Assembly (NCBI RefSeq): GCF_007992115.1
Contig: NZ_BJZQ01000001.1
Location: 186,001 to 250,000, forward strand
Length of the DNA stretch: 64,000 bases
Direction of reading: 5' to 3'
DNA from: Aeromicrobium flavum
Lineage (GTDB): Bacteria; Actinomycetota; Actinomycetes; Propionibacteriales; Nocardioidaceae
Shown: positions 34,920 through 42,944 of the stretch, piece after piece
Layout of the letters: each line of letters starts with the position of its first letter
How positions within the stretch are numbered: position 1 is the stretch's first letter
Notes under the pieces: model-generated
Told to the model about the DNA's origin: nothing
Database searches by the model: none
Seen by the model: the letters and a program-made list of their open reading frames with translations, nothing else
Program-made: the position numbers and the translations under genes

Positions 34920-35720
34920 TCAGTCTCTGACGGATTCACCGTGGCGCGCAGCAGCACACGCCTCGACGAAGCTGCCGAACAGCTGGAGGCGGGCGTCGGC
35001 CGGGCCGTCGTCGTCCTCGGGGTGCCACTGGACGCCGAGCGTCCAGCGCTCCGGATCCTCGACGCCCTCGACGGTGCCGTCGAGCGCGCGCGCGGCGGCG
35101 ACGAGCCCCGTGCCGACGACGTCGACCGCCTGGTGGTGGCCGGAGCGGCCGACGGTCGAGTCGGCGCCGAGGATCGCCCGCAGGCGGGTGCCGGGCTCGA
35201 TCTCGATCTTCTCGTCGAGGAACATCGGCTCGCCCGGGCCGCCGCGGTGGAGCCCGTAGTCCTCGATGTCGGGGATGATCGTGCCGCCGCGGTGCACGTT
35301 GATCAGCTGCGAGCCGCGACAGATGCCGAAGACGGGTCGATCGGCGGCCTCGGCGGCCTCGATGGCCGCGAAGGCGTCGTGATCGGCGCGGGCGTCGATG
35401 CCGTAGGAGTGGGGGACCGGCCCGTCGGTGGGTCCTCCGTAGCAGGAGGCGTCGATGTCGCCCCCACCCAGCAGCAGCAACCCGTCGAACCGGGCGGCCA
35501 CCGACGGATCGGGCAGCGGCGTGGACGTGTCGAGCAGCTCGAACGAGGCGCCGACCTCCACCAGCGTCCGCAGCGAGACCCGCGTGAAGCGGCGGACCAG
35601 GTCGGCCGTCTCCTCGGTCATGTCGGGGAAGTTCAGCGACACGAGGACGCCGATGTGCGCGATCGGCGACGCGGCGGATCGCTCGGGCATGACCTCCTCG
35701 ACGCGTACCTCGATGCTCAT
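34920..35720 (-). CDS. Gamma-glutamyl-amine hydrolase, PuuD-like (copy B)
   Basis: A 266-residue paralogue of copies A and C with nucleophile Cys134 in [24 protein letters not shown] and [11 protein letters not shown]. It is longer at the N-terminus (about 20 residues before the first strand). The ATG at 35720 overlaps the stop of copy C as ATGA, so B and C are translationally coupled and may form a heteromer or act on different amides. Confidence 0.88.
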   Translation of the reverse strand: MSIEVRVEEVMPERSAASPIAHIGVLVSLNFPDMTEETADLVRRFTRVSLRTLVEVGASFELLDTSTPLPDPSVAARFDGLLLLGGGDIDASCYGGPTDGPVPHSYGIDARADHDAFAAIEAAEAADRPVFGICRGSQLINVHRGGTIIPDIEDYGLHRGGPGEPMFLDEKIEIEPGTRLRAILGADSTVGRSGHHQAVDVVGTGLVAAARALDGTVEGVEDPERWTLGVQWHPEDDDGPADARLQLFGSFVEACAAARHGESVRD

Positions 35721-36427
35721 CGCGACACCGCCTTCTTGTGCGCCCGCTCGACGAGGTCGGCGAACAGCGCCGCGTCCGTCGCGGAGGTGGCATGCCGGTC
35801 CTCCGGGTGCCACTGCACCGCGAGCACGTCGGCCGTGCGGTGCTCGACGGCCTCGATGACGCCGTCGGCGGCGGTCGCCGTGACGACGAGGTCCTCGGCG
35901 AGCCGGTCGAGCCCCTGGTGGTGGTAGGAGGACACGTCGATCCGCGTGGAGCCGACGGCCTGGCGCAGCCGCGAGTCCTCGAGGACGTCGACGTCGTGGA
36001 CCGCGTCGTGGTGACGCACGGAGGTCTCGGTGAGGTGCTGGTGCAGGGTGCCGCCGAGGGCGACGTTCAACACCTGCATCCCGCGACAGATCGCGAGCGC
36101 CGGGACGTCCGACGCCACGACCGCGCGTGCGGTCGCCAGGTCCAGGTCGTCCTGGAAGGCGACGACGCCGGCGATCTCCGCGACCGGCTCCTGTCCGTAG
36201 TGCTGCGGGTCCAGGTCGGCGCCGCCGGGCAGCAGCACGCCGTCGAACCGGTCCAGGCGCAGCGCGAGGCCGTCGCCGGGGTCGGCCGCGGGGCCGTGCA
36301 CGATCGCCGGCTCTCCGCCGGCGGCGTACACGGCCTCGCAGATCGCCTCGGACGCCAGGGTGGCGCTGAAGCGCAGGATCGGGACGGTGATGCACCGCTG
36401 CCCGATCACGGCCACGAGCGGCCGCAC
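35717..36427 (-). CDS. Gamma-glutamyl-amine hydrolase, PuuD-like (copy C)
   Basis: A 236-residue member of the same family with nucleophile Cys114 in LAICRGMQVLNVALGG, LLPGGADLDPQHYG and LAVQWHPEDRH. It starts with GTG at 36427, one base after the stop of the solute-binding-like gene, and its own stop overlaps copy B. Residues around the active cysteine match copy A better than copy B. Confidence 0.88.
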   Translation of the reverse strand: MRPLVAVIGQRCITVPILRFSATLASEAICEAVYAAGGEPAIVHGPAADPGDGLALRLDRFDGVLLPGGADLDPQHYGQEPVAEIAGVVAFQDDLDLATARAVVASDVPALAICRGMQVLNVALGGTLHQHLTETSVRHHDAVHDVDVLEDSRLRQAVGSTRIDVSSYHHQGLDRLAEDLVVTATAADGVIEAVEHRTADVLAVQWHPEDRHATSATDAALFADLVERAHKKAVSR

Positions 36428-36428
36428 G

Positions 36429-37151
36429 TCAGACCTCCACGTCGTCGTCGAACGGGTACTCCAGGGTCGGCAGCTCGGCCTGCCACACCTTCCGGTGGCG
36501 ACCGTCCGCGATGACGCGCGCCAGGGCGCCGTCGATCTCCTCGCGCACGTCGCCGCGCTCCTTCGACACGCCGATGCCCCAGCGGTTGCCGGTCTTGACG
36601 GTGAAGGCCAGCTCGAAGCGCGGGTCGGACTCGCCGAGCGGGACGAAGACGACGTCGTCGTCGATGACGGCGTCGACCTCCTCGCTCTCCAGCGCCGCGA
36701 GCATGTCGGCGTACACGTCGCCGGAGCCCCCGGAGCCGAACGGCACCGGGATGGCGCCCGTGAAGGTCTGGGCCAGTGCCATGTTGGTGCTGTTCTCGAT
36801 GGCCGCGACCTTGCGCCCGACGAGGTCCTCCGGGCTGCTGATCCCCGAGCCGCGCCGGATCAGGACGCCCTCGTGGAAGACCGCGTACGGACGGGTGAAG
36901 TCGACCTGCTCGAGGCGGCTGGGGATGATGCCCTGGCCGCACAGGACCGCGTCGGCGGCACCGGACTGCGCGGCGGGGATCATCTCCGTCCAGGGGACGC
37001 AGACCCACTCGATCGGGCGGCCGAGCTCGGCGCCGATCAGCTCGGCGACGGCCGGCTCGAAGCCGGTGCGGCGACCGGTCGAGGGGTCGAGCAGGCCGAA
37101 GAGCGGGGGCGCGTCGGCGTCGAGGCAGGCGAGGCGAAGGGGCGTGGTCAC
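36429..37151 (-). CDS. Family 3 solute-binding-like protein without signal peptide
   Basis: A 240-residue periplasmic-binding-protein fold (SBP family 3: TGFEPAVAELIGAELG, DAVLCGQGIIPSRLEQVDFTRPY, DLVGRKVAAIENSTN, DAVIDDDVVFV). It starts directly at the domain with GTG 37151 overlapping the GS stop as GTGA, so no signal peptide or lipobox can be encoded. No ABC permease or ATPase gene is nearby. It may therefore bind a pathway compound in the cytoplasm as a sensor or carrier, or act as an enzyme of the cyclohexadienyl-dehydratase type. Confidence 0.82.
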   Translation of the reverse strand: MTTPLRLACLDADAPPLFGLLDPSTGRRTGFEPAVAELIGAELGRPIEWVCVPWTEMIPAAQSGAADAVLCGQGIIPSRLEQVDFTRPYAVFHEGVLIRRGSGISSPEDLVGRKVAAIENSTNMALAQTFTGAIPVPFGSGGSGDVYADMLAALESEEVDAVIDDDVVFVPLGESDPRFELAFTVKTGNRWGIGVSKERGDVREEIDGALARVIADGRHRKVWQAELPTLEYPFDDDVEV

Positions 37152-38533
37152 GGGCAGTCCTCCCAGTAGGTTGCGTGCTCCCAGTCGGTGACGGCGCCGC
37201 AGAAGCGGGCCCACTCGTCGGTGTGGAAGTCGATCAGCAGTCGCGACAGCTCGTCGCCGAACGTGTTCTTGACGACGGGGTCGGCGTCGAACGCGGTGAT
37301 CGCGTCGCCGAGGGTCAGCGGCAGCTTGCCGAAGCGGCTCTCGTCGACGGAGTCGTAGGACGAGCCGACGGTCGGAGCGCCGGGGTCGGTCTCGTTCTTC
37401 AGGCCGTCCTCGCAGGCGGCGATCATCGCGGCGTGCGACAGGAACGGGTTGACCGCCGAGTCGGGCAGCTTGTACTCGAGCCGGCCGACCGTGGACAGCC
37501 GCACGGTGCAGGTCTTGTTGTCCAGGCCCCAGTCGATCTTCGAGGGCGCGAACTGACCGGAGTCCCAGTAGCGCTTGTAGGAGTTGACGGTCGAGCCGTT
37601 GATCAGCATCAGGCCGGCCGAGTGGCTCAGCAGGCCGCCGAGGGCGTGCTTGCCGAGGTCGGTCAGGTGGAGGTCCTCGCGGCCCGGCTCGGCCAGGACG
37701 TTCTCCTCGCCGCGCCACAGGCTGAAGTTGTGGTGGCAGCCGTTGCCCATCATGCCGCTGGCGGGCTTGGGCATGAAGCTGGCCTCGATGTCCAGCTCGC
37801 GGGCGACCTGCTTGCAGATCTGGCGGTAGGTCACGAGCCGGTCGGCGGTCAGGTCGGCCTTGTCGTACATGAAGTTCAGCTCGACCTGGTACTCGTCCTC
37901 GTAGTCGCCCTCGACCATGTCCAGGCCCATCGCCTGGGCGTAGTCGATGACCTTCGTGACGATCGCGCGGTTCCGCTCGAGGTGCTCGATGTGATAGGCC
38001 GGGCTGGATCCGGGACGGAAGCTGGCGCGGAGGTCCTTGCCCTTCCAGGTCATCTCCGGCTCGCAGCCGGTGCGCATCTCCAGGCCGGTGCGGGCCGTGA
38101 ACTCCTCGTGCGTGCGGCGCAGCAGGCCGCGGACGTCGGAGGCGTACGGATCGCCCGCGCGCTCGGGGAGGTGGTCGGGCTCGTAGAGGCGGCAGAACAC
38201 CCGGGCGAACGTGGTGTCCCACGGCAACACCGAGAAGGTCTCGAGGTCGGGGATCGCGGTGTACTCCGCGGCGTTGACGCCACCGCCGAGCAGGACGCCC
38301 TCACGGGTGGACTGCAGGTTCGCGATGGCGGTGCGGTGCTGCTGCACCCCCTTGACGGCGACGCGCTCGAAGTGGCGGGCCGGCATGACCTTGCCGATGA
38401 CGCGACCGGTGATGGTCACCGTCTGCAGGTAGACGTACTTGACGCCGTGGTCCGTGATGGTCTCCAGCGCCGCCGTGAGGTCGGGACTGGAGGCGTTGAG
38501 TTGACGATGCTCGTCGAGGGCGGTCGTGCTCAT
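37148..38533 (-). CDS. Glutamine synthetase-like gamma-glutamyl-amine ligase
   Basis: A 461-residue GS-superfamily protein (GlnA3/PuuA-like). The metal and ATP sites are recognisable in GCEPEMTWKGK, MVEGDYEDEYQVELNF, NGCHHNFSLW and the NSYKRYW segment, with a C-terminal VGRLEYKLPDSAVNPFL. The usual adenylylation loop tyrosine is not evident. Members ligate glutamate to amines such as putrescine, ethanolamine or isopropylamine. The P450-ferredoxin-reductase genes directly upstream are what link it to amine breakdown. GGAGGA precedes the ATG at 38533. Confidence 0.9.
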   Translation of the reverse strand: MSTTALDEHRQLNASSPDLTAALETITDHGVKYVYLQTVTITGRVIGKVMPARHFERVAVKGVQQHRTAIANLQSTREGVLLGGGVNAAEYTAIPDLETFSVLPWDTTFARVFCRLYEPDHLPERAGDPYASDVRGLLRRTHEEFTARTGLEMRTGCEPEMTWKGKDLRASFRPGSSPAYHIEHLERNRAIVTKVIDYAQAMGLDMVEGDYEDEYQVELNFMYDKADLTADRLVTYRQICKQVARELDIEASFMPKPASGMMGNGCHHNFSLWRGEENVLAEPGREDLHLTDLGKHALGGLLSHSAGLMLINGSTVNSYKRYWDSGQFAPSKIDWGLDNKTCTVRLSTVGRLEYKLPDSAVNPFLSHAAMIAACEDGLKNETDPGAPTVGSSYDSVDESRFGKLPLTLGDAITAFDADPVVKNTFGDELSRLLIDFHTDEWARFCGAVTDWEHATYWEDCP

Positions 38534-38547
38534 GGTGTTCCTCCGGG

Positions 38548-39771
38548 TCAGGCGGTCGGGACGAGGGTCGAGAACTGCTCGCGCAGCTCCCGTTGACGGG
38601 CAGGGGGAAGATTGACGGCGACGTTGCCGACGAGGTGTCCGTCGCGCCGGTAGGCGATCAGGGCACCGGCCGGGAGACCGCTCAGGTCTCCCTCCTCGAC
38701 GGAGTGCTCGTCGGCCAGCGCGGGGGAGCCGTAGCTCTGCAGGCGCAGGTCGAACTGGTCGCTCCAGAACGAGGGGATCGGGGCGAACGAGGTGTCGGCC
38801 GGCTCCTCGCCGCGCAGCTGCGCGACGAGGGTGGCGGCGGCACGCTTGGCCGTGTCCGTGGGGATCGACCAGTGCTCGACGCGCCGCGGCACGTCGTCGA
38901 AGAGCGGGTTGGGGAAGCGCGCGATGTCGCCGACGGCGACGACGCGCTCGGCGCCGACGACGGCGAGGTGGTTGTCGGTGAGGACGCCGTCCGTCAGGTC
39001 GAGACCGTTGCCGTCCAGCCACTCGGTGTTGGCGACGGAGCCCGCGGCCTCGATCACGACGTCGGCCGGGAGCTCCTCGCCGGTGCCGAGCAGGACACCG
39101 TCGACCCGGTCCTCGCCGGTGCAGCCGATGATCCAGGTGCCGAGGCGGAACTCGATGCCGCGCGCCTCGTGGTGGCGCTGGATCGCGCCGGCGAGGTCTG
39201 CGCCGAGGACGCGCTCCATCGGGCGTCCCGCGGGTTCGACGACGGTGACCCGGTGCCCGAGCTTGGTGAGGGTGGCCGCGGCCTCGCACCCGATGAATCC
39301 GGCGCCGACGACCACGACGCGGCGGGGCGTCGCCAGCTCGGACCTCAGGCCGAAGCAGTCGTCGACCGTGCGCAGCACGTGGCGTCCCGCGGCGGGACCG
39401 GGGAGCGACAGTCGGCGCGGGCGCAGTCCGGTGGCGACGACCAGACCGTCCCACGCGAACGTCGATCCGCTCTCCGTGGTGACCGTGCGGCCCGCGAGGT
39501 CGGCGCTCACGACCGCGTCGCCGAGGACGAACTCGACGTCCGCGGTGCTCGCGCGGCGCCGGAACGCCAGCTTCTCCGCGAGCTCGATCGCCGTGGCCGG
39601 GTCGGCGCCGGCCAGGACGTCCTTGGACAACGGCGGCCGGTTGTAGGGGAGGTGGTCCTCCGCGCCGATCACGGTGATCGGACCGGCGTGGCCGGCGGAG
39701 CGCAACTGCTCCGCGGCACGCAGGCCGGCCATCGAGGCGCCCACGACGACGACGCGCTGGTCGGAGGTCAT
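38548..39771 (-). CDS. NADH:ferredoxin reductase (P450 electron donor)
   Basis: A 407-residue FAD/NAD oxidoreductase of the ferredoxin/rubredoxin reductase family. The FAD motif VVVGASMAGLRAAEQL is at the N-terminus, the NAD motif VVVGAGFIGCEAAATL in the middle, and VVAVGDIARFPNPLF closes the FAD site. It starts one base after the ferredoxin stop and would pass electrons from NADH to that ferredoxin and on to the P450. Same arrangement as morC in mycobacterial morpholine clusters. Confidence 0.92.
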   Translation of the reverse strand: MTSDQRVVVVGASMAGLRAAEQLRSAGHAGPITVIGAEDHLPYNRPPLSKDVLAGADPATAIELAEKLAFRRRASTADVEFVLGDAVVSADLAGRTVTTESGSTFAWDGLVVATGLRPRRLSLPGPAAGRHVLRTVDDCFGLRSELATPRRVVVVGAGFIGCEAAATLTKLGHRVTVVEPAGRPMERVLGADLAGAIQRHHEARGIEFRLGTWIIGCTGEDRVDGVLLGTGEELPADVVIEAAGSVANTEWLDGNGLDLTDGVLTDNHLAVVGAERVVAVGDIARFPNPLFDDVPRRVEHWSIPTDTAKRAAATLVAQLRGEEPADTSFAPIPSFWSDQFDLRLQSYGSPALADEHSVEEGDLSGLPAGALIAYRRDGHLVGNVAVNLPPARQRELREQFSTLVPTA

Positions 39772-39772
39772 G

Positions 39773-39961
39773 TCAGGCCCCGAGCAGGATCGCCTGGACG
39801 GGGCAGACGTCGGCGGCCTCTTCGACGTACTCCTCGAGCTCGTCCGAGGGCTCGCCCTCGTACTCGAGGTGGCCGTCGTCGTTGATGCGGAAGACCTCGG
39901 GCGCGGCGATCGCGCACTGGCCGTGGTCCTCGCAGAGGGTCATGTCGACCGTGACCTTCAT
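39773..39961 (-). CDS. [3Fe-4S] ferredoxin
   Basis: A 62-residue monocluster ferredoxin with Cys10, Cys16 and Cys53-Pro. Residue 13, where a [4Fe-4S] ferredoxin would have a second cysteine, is His (CEDHGQC), so a [3Fe-4S] cluster is expected. This type serves as redox partner of bacterial P450s. Located between the P450 and its reductase, it matches MorB in size and cluster type. Confidence 0.93.
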   Translation of the reverse strand: MKVTVDMTLCEDHGQCAIAAPEVFRINDDGHLEYEGEPSDELEEYVEEAADVCPVQAILLGA

Positions 39962-39997
39962 GGTGACTCCTGGGGTGGTGGGGGATGGACGGGAGGG

Positions 39998-41200
39998 TCA
40001 GTTGCCGGGGGTGAAGGCGATGGGCAGGCGCATCGGGCCGGTGTTGCCCGAGTCGGGCAGCCACTCCGAGCCCGGCAGCAGCTGCAGGTCACGCATCTTG
40101 CGAGCGAGGAGGGGAAGCGCCTCGCTCATGTCCGACCGGGCGACGAAGTGCCCGAGGCAGTGGTGCGCACCGCCACCGAAGCCGTAGTGCGGCTTGCGCT
40201 CGGCGGCGATGTCGAAGCCGCCCTCGAAGACGCGCGGGTCGGTGCCGGCGGACTCGGTGTAGAGGTGCAGGGTCGTGCCGGCCTTCAGCTCGACGCCCTC
40301 GTACTCGAAGTCCTCGAGCACCTCGCGCGTCACCCAGCGGACGGTCGGGTTGACGCGCATGACCTCCTCGACCGCGGCGCGGCCGAGCTCGGGCTGCTCG
40401 GCGAGCAGCGCCCACTGGTCGGGGTTCTGCGCGAAGGTCTGCATCGCGAGCCCGAGCTGGTTGCGGGTGGTGTCGAAGCCGCCGAAGATCAGCAGCACCA
40501 TCGCGTCGCGCAGCTCGGTGTCGGAGAGCCGGGCGTCGTCGCCGTGGGCGGCGTTGACCAGCGCGGTGACGAAATCCTCGCGCGGGTTCGCCCGGCGATC
40601 GGCGATCAGGTCGTCGCAGTAGGCGTAGAGGTTCTTCAGGGCCGCCTCGATCTCGGGGAGGTCCTCGCGGATCGTGACGCCGAGCGCCAGGCCGATGGTC
40701 ACCGACTCGCGGGCGATGATCGGCCACTCCTCCTCGGGGATGCCGAGCATGATCGCGATGACGCGGGCGGCGTAGGGCTCGGCGAACTCCGAGACGAATT
40801 CGCACTGGCCGGGCTGCTCGAAGTTGTCGATCAGCTCGGTGGCGAGGGCCTGGAACCGCGGGACGAGTCCGCCGATCAGCTTGGGGGAGAAGGCCGGGTT
40901 CATCAGCCGGCGCAGGCGGTGGTGCTCGTCGCCCTCCTTGTTGAGGATCCAGCTCGCGAACCACTCGGCGAACGGGCCCTCGGTGACGCCGTGGTGCGCC
41001 GGCCACGAGACGCTGCCCTGCCGCAGCTTGGGGTGCTTCAGCAGGCGGCTGACCTGCTCGTACCGCAGGACGGCGATGCCGTACGGCGTGGTGGCGTACC
41101 AGCTCTCCTCCCGCGCCGCGTGGACCTCGGGACTCGTGATCGAGAAGTCCGGGGCGTTGACGTCAAGGGCCGGGATCGTGGTCGAACCGGGAGCCTGCAT
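39998..41200 (-). CDS. Cytochrome P450 (putative amine monooxygenase)
   Basis: A 400-residue soluble bacterial P450. The haem-thiolate Cys348 is in FGGGAHHCLG, the I-helix reads FGGFDTTRNQLG with the acid-threonine pair, and the K-helix ExxR is in AAVEEVMRVNP. The ATG at 41200 has a GGAGGT ribosome-binding site four bases upstream; the longer GTG start at 41212 would overlap it. Followed by ferredoxin, reductase and GS-like genes in the mor/pip order; CYP151-type oxidation of a cyclic secondary amine is inferred from that order, not from a sequence search. Confidence 0.92.
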   Translation of the reverse strand: MQAPGSTTIPALDVNAPDFSITSPEVHAAREESWYATTPYGIAVLRYEQVSRLLKHPKLRQGSVSWPAHHGVTEGPFAEWFASWILNKEGDEHHRLRRLMNPAFSPKLIGGLVPRFQALATELIDNFEQPGQCEFVSEFAEPYAARVIAIMLGIPEEEWPIIARESVTIGLALGVTIREDLPEIEAALKNLYAYCDDLIADRRANPREDFVTALVNAAHGDDARLSDTELRDAMVLLIFGGFDTTRNQLGLAMQTFAQNPDQWALLAEQPELGRAAVEEVMRVNPTVRWVTREVLEDFEYEGVELKAGTTLHLYTESAGTDPRVFEGGFDIAAERKPHYGFGGGAHHCLGHFVARSDMSEALPLLARKMRDLQLLPGSEWLPDSGNTGPMRLPIAFTPGN

Positions 41201-41241
41201 GGGTACCTCCACCAGAAGAGCGGGCTGTCAGTGGAGCCAAC

Positions 41242-41269
41242 ACTCTAATAATGGAGGTATTCATGTCAA
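41242..41269 (-). promoter_or_regulatory. Promoter of the P450 catabolic operon
   Basis: On the minus strand TTGACA (41269-41264) is followed after 16 bases by TAGAGT (41247-41242), 42 bases before the P450 start. The surrounding 60 bases are much richer in A and T than the neighbourhood. It is the best sigma-70-like promoter in the window. Confidence 0.65.
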
Positions 41270-41283
41270 GGGTTTTTTGTGAT

Positions 41284-42021
41284 CTAGATCCCATTCCTTG
41301 GAACGTCGGTCAGAATCAGCACCCACCCGTTGCCCAGCGGGAGCTCGGCGGAGCTCAGTACGGTGCCGCCTTCGACCGCCGACCCGTCGGCGGGGATCGC
41401 GGGCAGCCGCGACCCCTGGACCCAGCGCCCGCTGTTGGCGGCCACGACCCGGCGATCCGCGGTGACGACGACAGCCTCCCGGGCGCTGTGGCGCAGCACG
41501 GCAAGGATCCGGCGCTCGACCTCCTCGAACAGGACGTCCGCACCGACGATGCCCACGAACTCGCCGTCGATCGTCACCGGCACGGACACCGTGACGATGT
41601 AGAGCTCGGAGCCGGAGTAGTCGACGTACGGGCCGTAGGTGGCGCGCGTGCGTCCGCCGGCGGGGAACTCGAACCACTCCATCTCGACGTAGTCGTAGAC
41701 GTCGATGCTGGTGCGGTCGAAGTTCAGCCGCAGCCGCGAGGTGCGGCCGTCGTGCTGCTGCCACCAGAGCATGTAGCGATCGAGGCCGTCGACGAGGCCG
41801 GGGGCGCTCACGAAGCCGATGCCGACCTGCATCGGGTCGGCCGTGAGCTGCTCGAGGATCGACGACTGGGCCTCCATCAGGTCCGACTCGGACCAGGCGC
41901 CGGGGCGATGGGTCGCGCGGATGCGCTCGGCGAGCAGCTCGAGGCGGGCGAAGACCGGTTCCAGGGCGGCGGACGTGTCACGGGCGAGATCGTCGCCGGT
42001 GGCGGGGATCGCTGCGGTCAT
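41284..42021 (-). CDS. Soluble Cache-domain sensor protein
   Basis: A 245-residue protein with helical N-terminus (SAALEPVFARLELLAERIR) and a PDC/Cache-like domain: VGIGFVSAPGLVDGLDRYMLWWQQ, YGPYVDYSGSELYIVTVSVPV, GEFVGIVGADVLFEEVERRIL. Such domains normally sense small molecules outside the cell, but there is no signal peptide or membrane helix and no output domain. Its ATG overlaps the GntR stop (ATGA), so it is made with the regulator. It may bind the inducer or act as a partner of the regulator. Confidence 0.78.
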   Translation of the reverse strand: MTAAIPATGDDLARDTSAALEPVFARLELLAERIRATHRPGAWSESDLMEAQSSILEQLTADPMQVGIGFVSAPGLVDGLDRYMLWWQQHDGRTSRLRLNFDRTSIDVYDYVEMEWFEFPAGGRTRATYGPYVDYSGSELYIVTVSVPVTIDGEFVGIVGADVLFEEVERRILAVLRHSAREAVVVTADRRVVAANSGRWVQGSRLPAIPADGSAVEGGTVLSSAELPLGNGWVLILTDVPRNGI

Positions 42022-42779
42022 GCGCGGTCCTCCTTCGAGGTGAGGTGGAGGTGGAGATCGGTGAGTCGGCGGAGGTTCCTGGCGACATGGGCCTCGGCGA
42101 GCCGGCGGGCTCGCTCGGCGTCCTCGGCCACGACGGCGGTGGCGATCTCGTGGTGCTCCGCGACGACGCCCTCGAGGTCGGCCCGCGGGCCGGGGGTGCC
42201 GTCCGCCCCGTCGGACGGCAGCCACAGCATCCCCGACACCTCGGCCTGCAGGCTGACCTCGTGCCGCGTCAGCCGCTGGGACTGTGACGCGACGGCCAGT
42301 TCGATGTGGAACCGGCAGTCGGCGCGGATGCGGTCGCCGGTGTTCGTCGCCGACCCGAGCTGCTCGGTGAGCGTGAACAGGCGGCGGACGTTCGGGGCGG
42401 CTGCACGCTCGGCGGCCAGCTTCGCGGTGTGGCCCGCGACGGCGGCGTGCTCGTCGACGAGGTCGCGGATGGCGGTGGGGGTCATGGCGACGAGCCGCTG
42501 GCGCAGCCGGTCCAGGGGAGGGGACTGGGGGCGCTGGACGAAGGAGCCGCCGTGGCGGCCTCGCTTGGTCACGAGGAGACCCTCGTCGCGCAGGATCGCC
42601 AGCGCGTCGCGCATCGTCATGGGCGCCACGCCGAACTGCGCGGCCAGCTCGGTCTCGGCCGGCAGTCGCTCGCCGTCGGCCAGCAGGCCGAGGTGGATGG
42701 CCTCGGTGATCCTGCGGACGACTTCGTCCGCCCGACCGCCCGAGGCGGAGGGGGAGAGCAGTGGCGTGAGGCCCGACAT
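42018..42779 (-). CDS. GntR/FadR-family (FCD) transcriptional regulator
   Basis: A 253-residue regulator with an N-terminal winged helix (residues about 15-75: VVRRITEAIHLGLLADGERLP, AAQFGVAPMTMRDALAILRDEGLL) and a C-terminal all-helical FCD ligand domain. GGAG precedes the ATG at 42779. Placed between the P450 operon and the divergent permease, it is the obvious local regulator of both. The ligand is probably a substrate or intermediate of the amine pathway. Confidence 0.9.
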   Translation of the reverse strand: MSGLTPLLSPSASGGRADEVVRRITEAIHLGLLADGERLPAETELAAQFGVAPMTMRDALAILRDEGLLVTKRGRHGGSFVQRPQSPPLDRLRQRLVAMTPTAIRDLVDEHAAVAGHTAKLAAERAAAPNVRRLFTLTEQLGSATNTGDRIRADCRFHIELAVASQSQRLTRHEVSLQAEVSGMLWLPSDGADGTPGPRADLEGVVAEHHEIATAVVAEDAERARRLAEAHVARNLRRLTDLHLHLTSKEDRA

Positions 42780-42860
42780 GGGAGCTCCTGGCGGATCGGC
42801 GGGAGGGACGACGCCATGTTAGGGCCCTGTTAACTCTGACGAGGAGTTTTGTTTCAGCCC

Positions 42861-42890
42861 TTGACCCTCAATCCAACATAATTGTAGGTT
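42861..42890 (+). promoter_or_regulatory. Putative promoter of the APC permease
   Basis: TTGACC at 42861-42866 and TAGGTT at 42885-42890 are 18 bases apart, 55 bases upstream of the permease ATG, in a locally AT-rich stretch. The region between the GntR and permease starts (165 bases) is the likely control region for both. Confidence 0.45.
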
Positions 42891-42944
42891 TTGTCCGTTC
42901 GGTGACTCAGATCACACCGCGTCCCCCAAGAACAGGACCAGGGA

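Noticed and set aside
32835-35927. Plus-strand open frame of 1030 codons over the hydrolase and dehydrogenase genes
   Set aside because: Antisense shadow; the minus-strand genes carry intact catalytic motifs and ordered overlaps.
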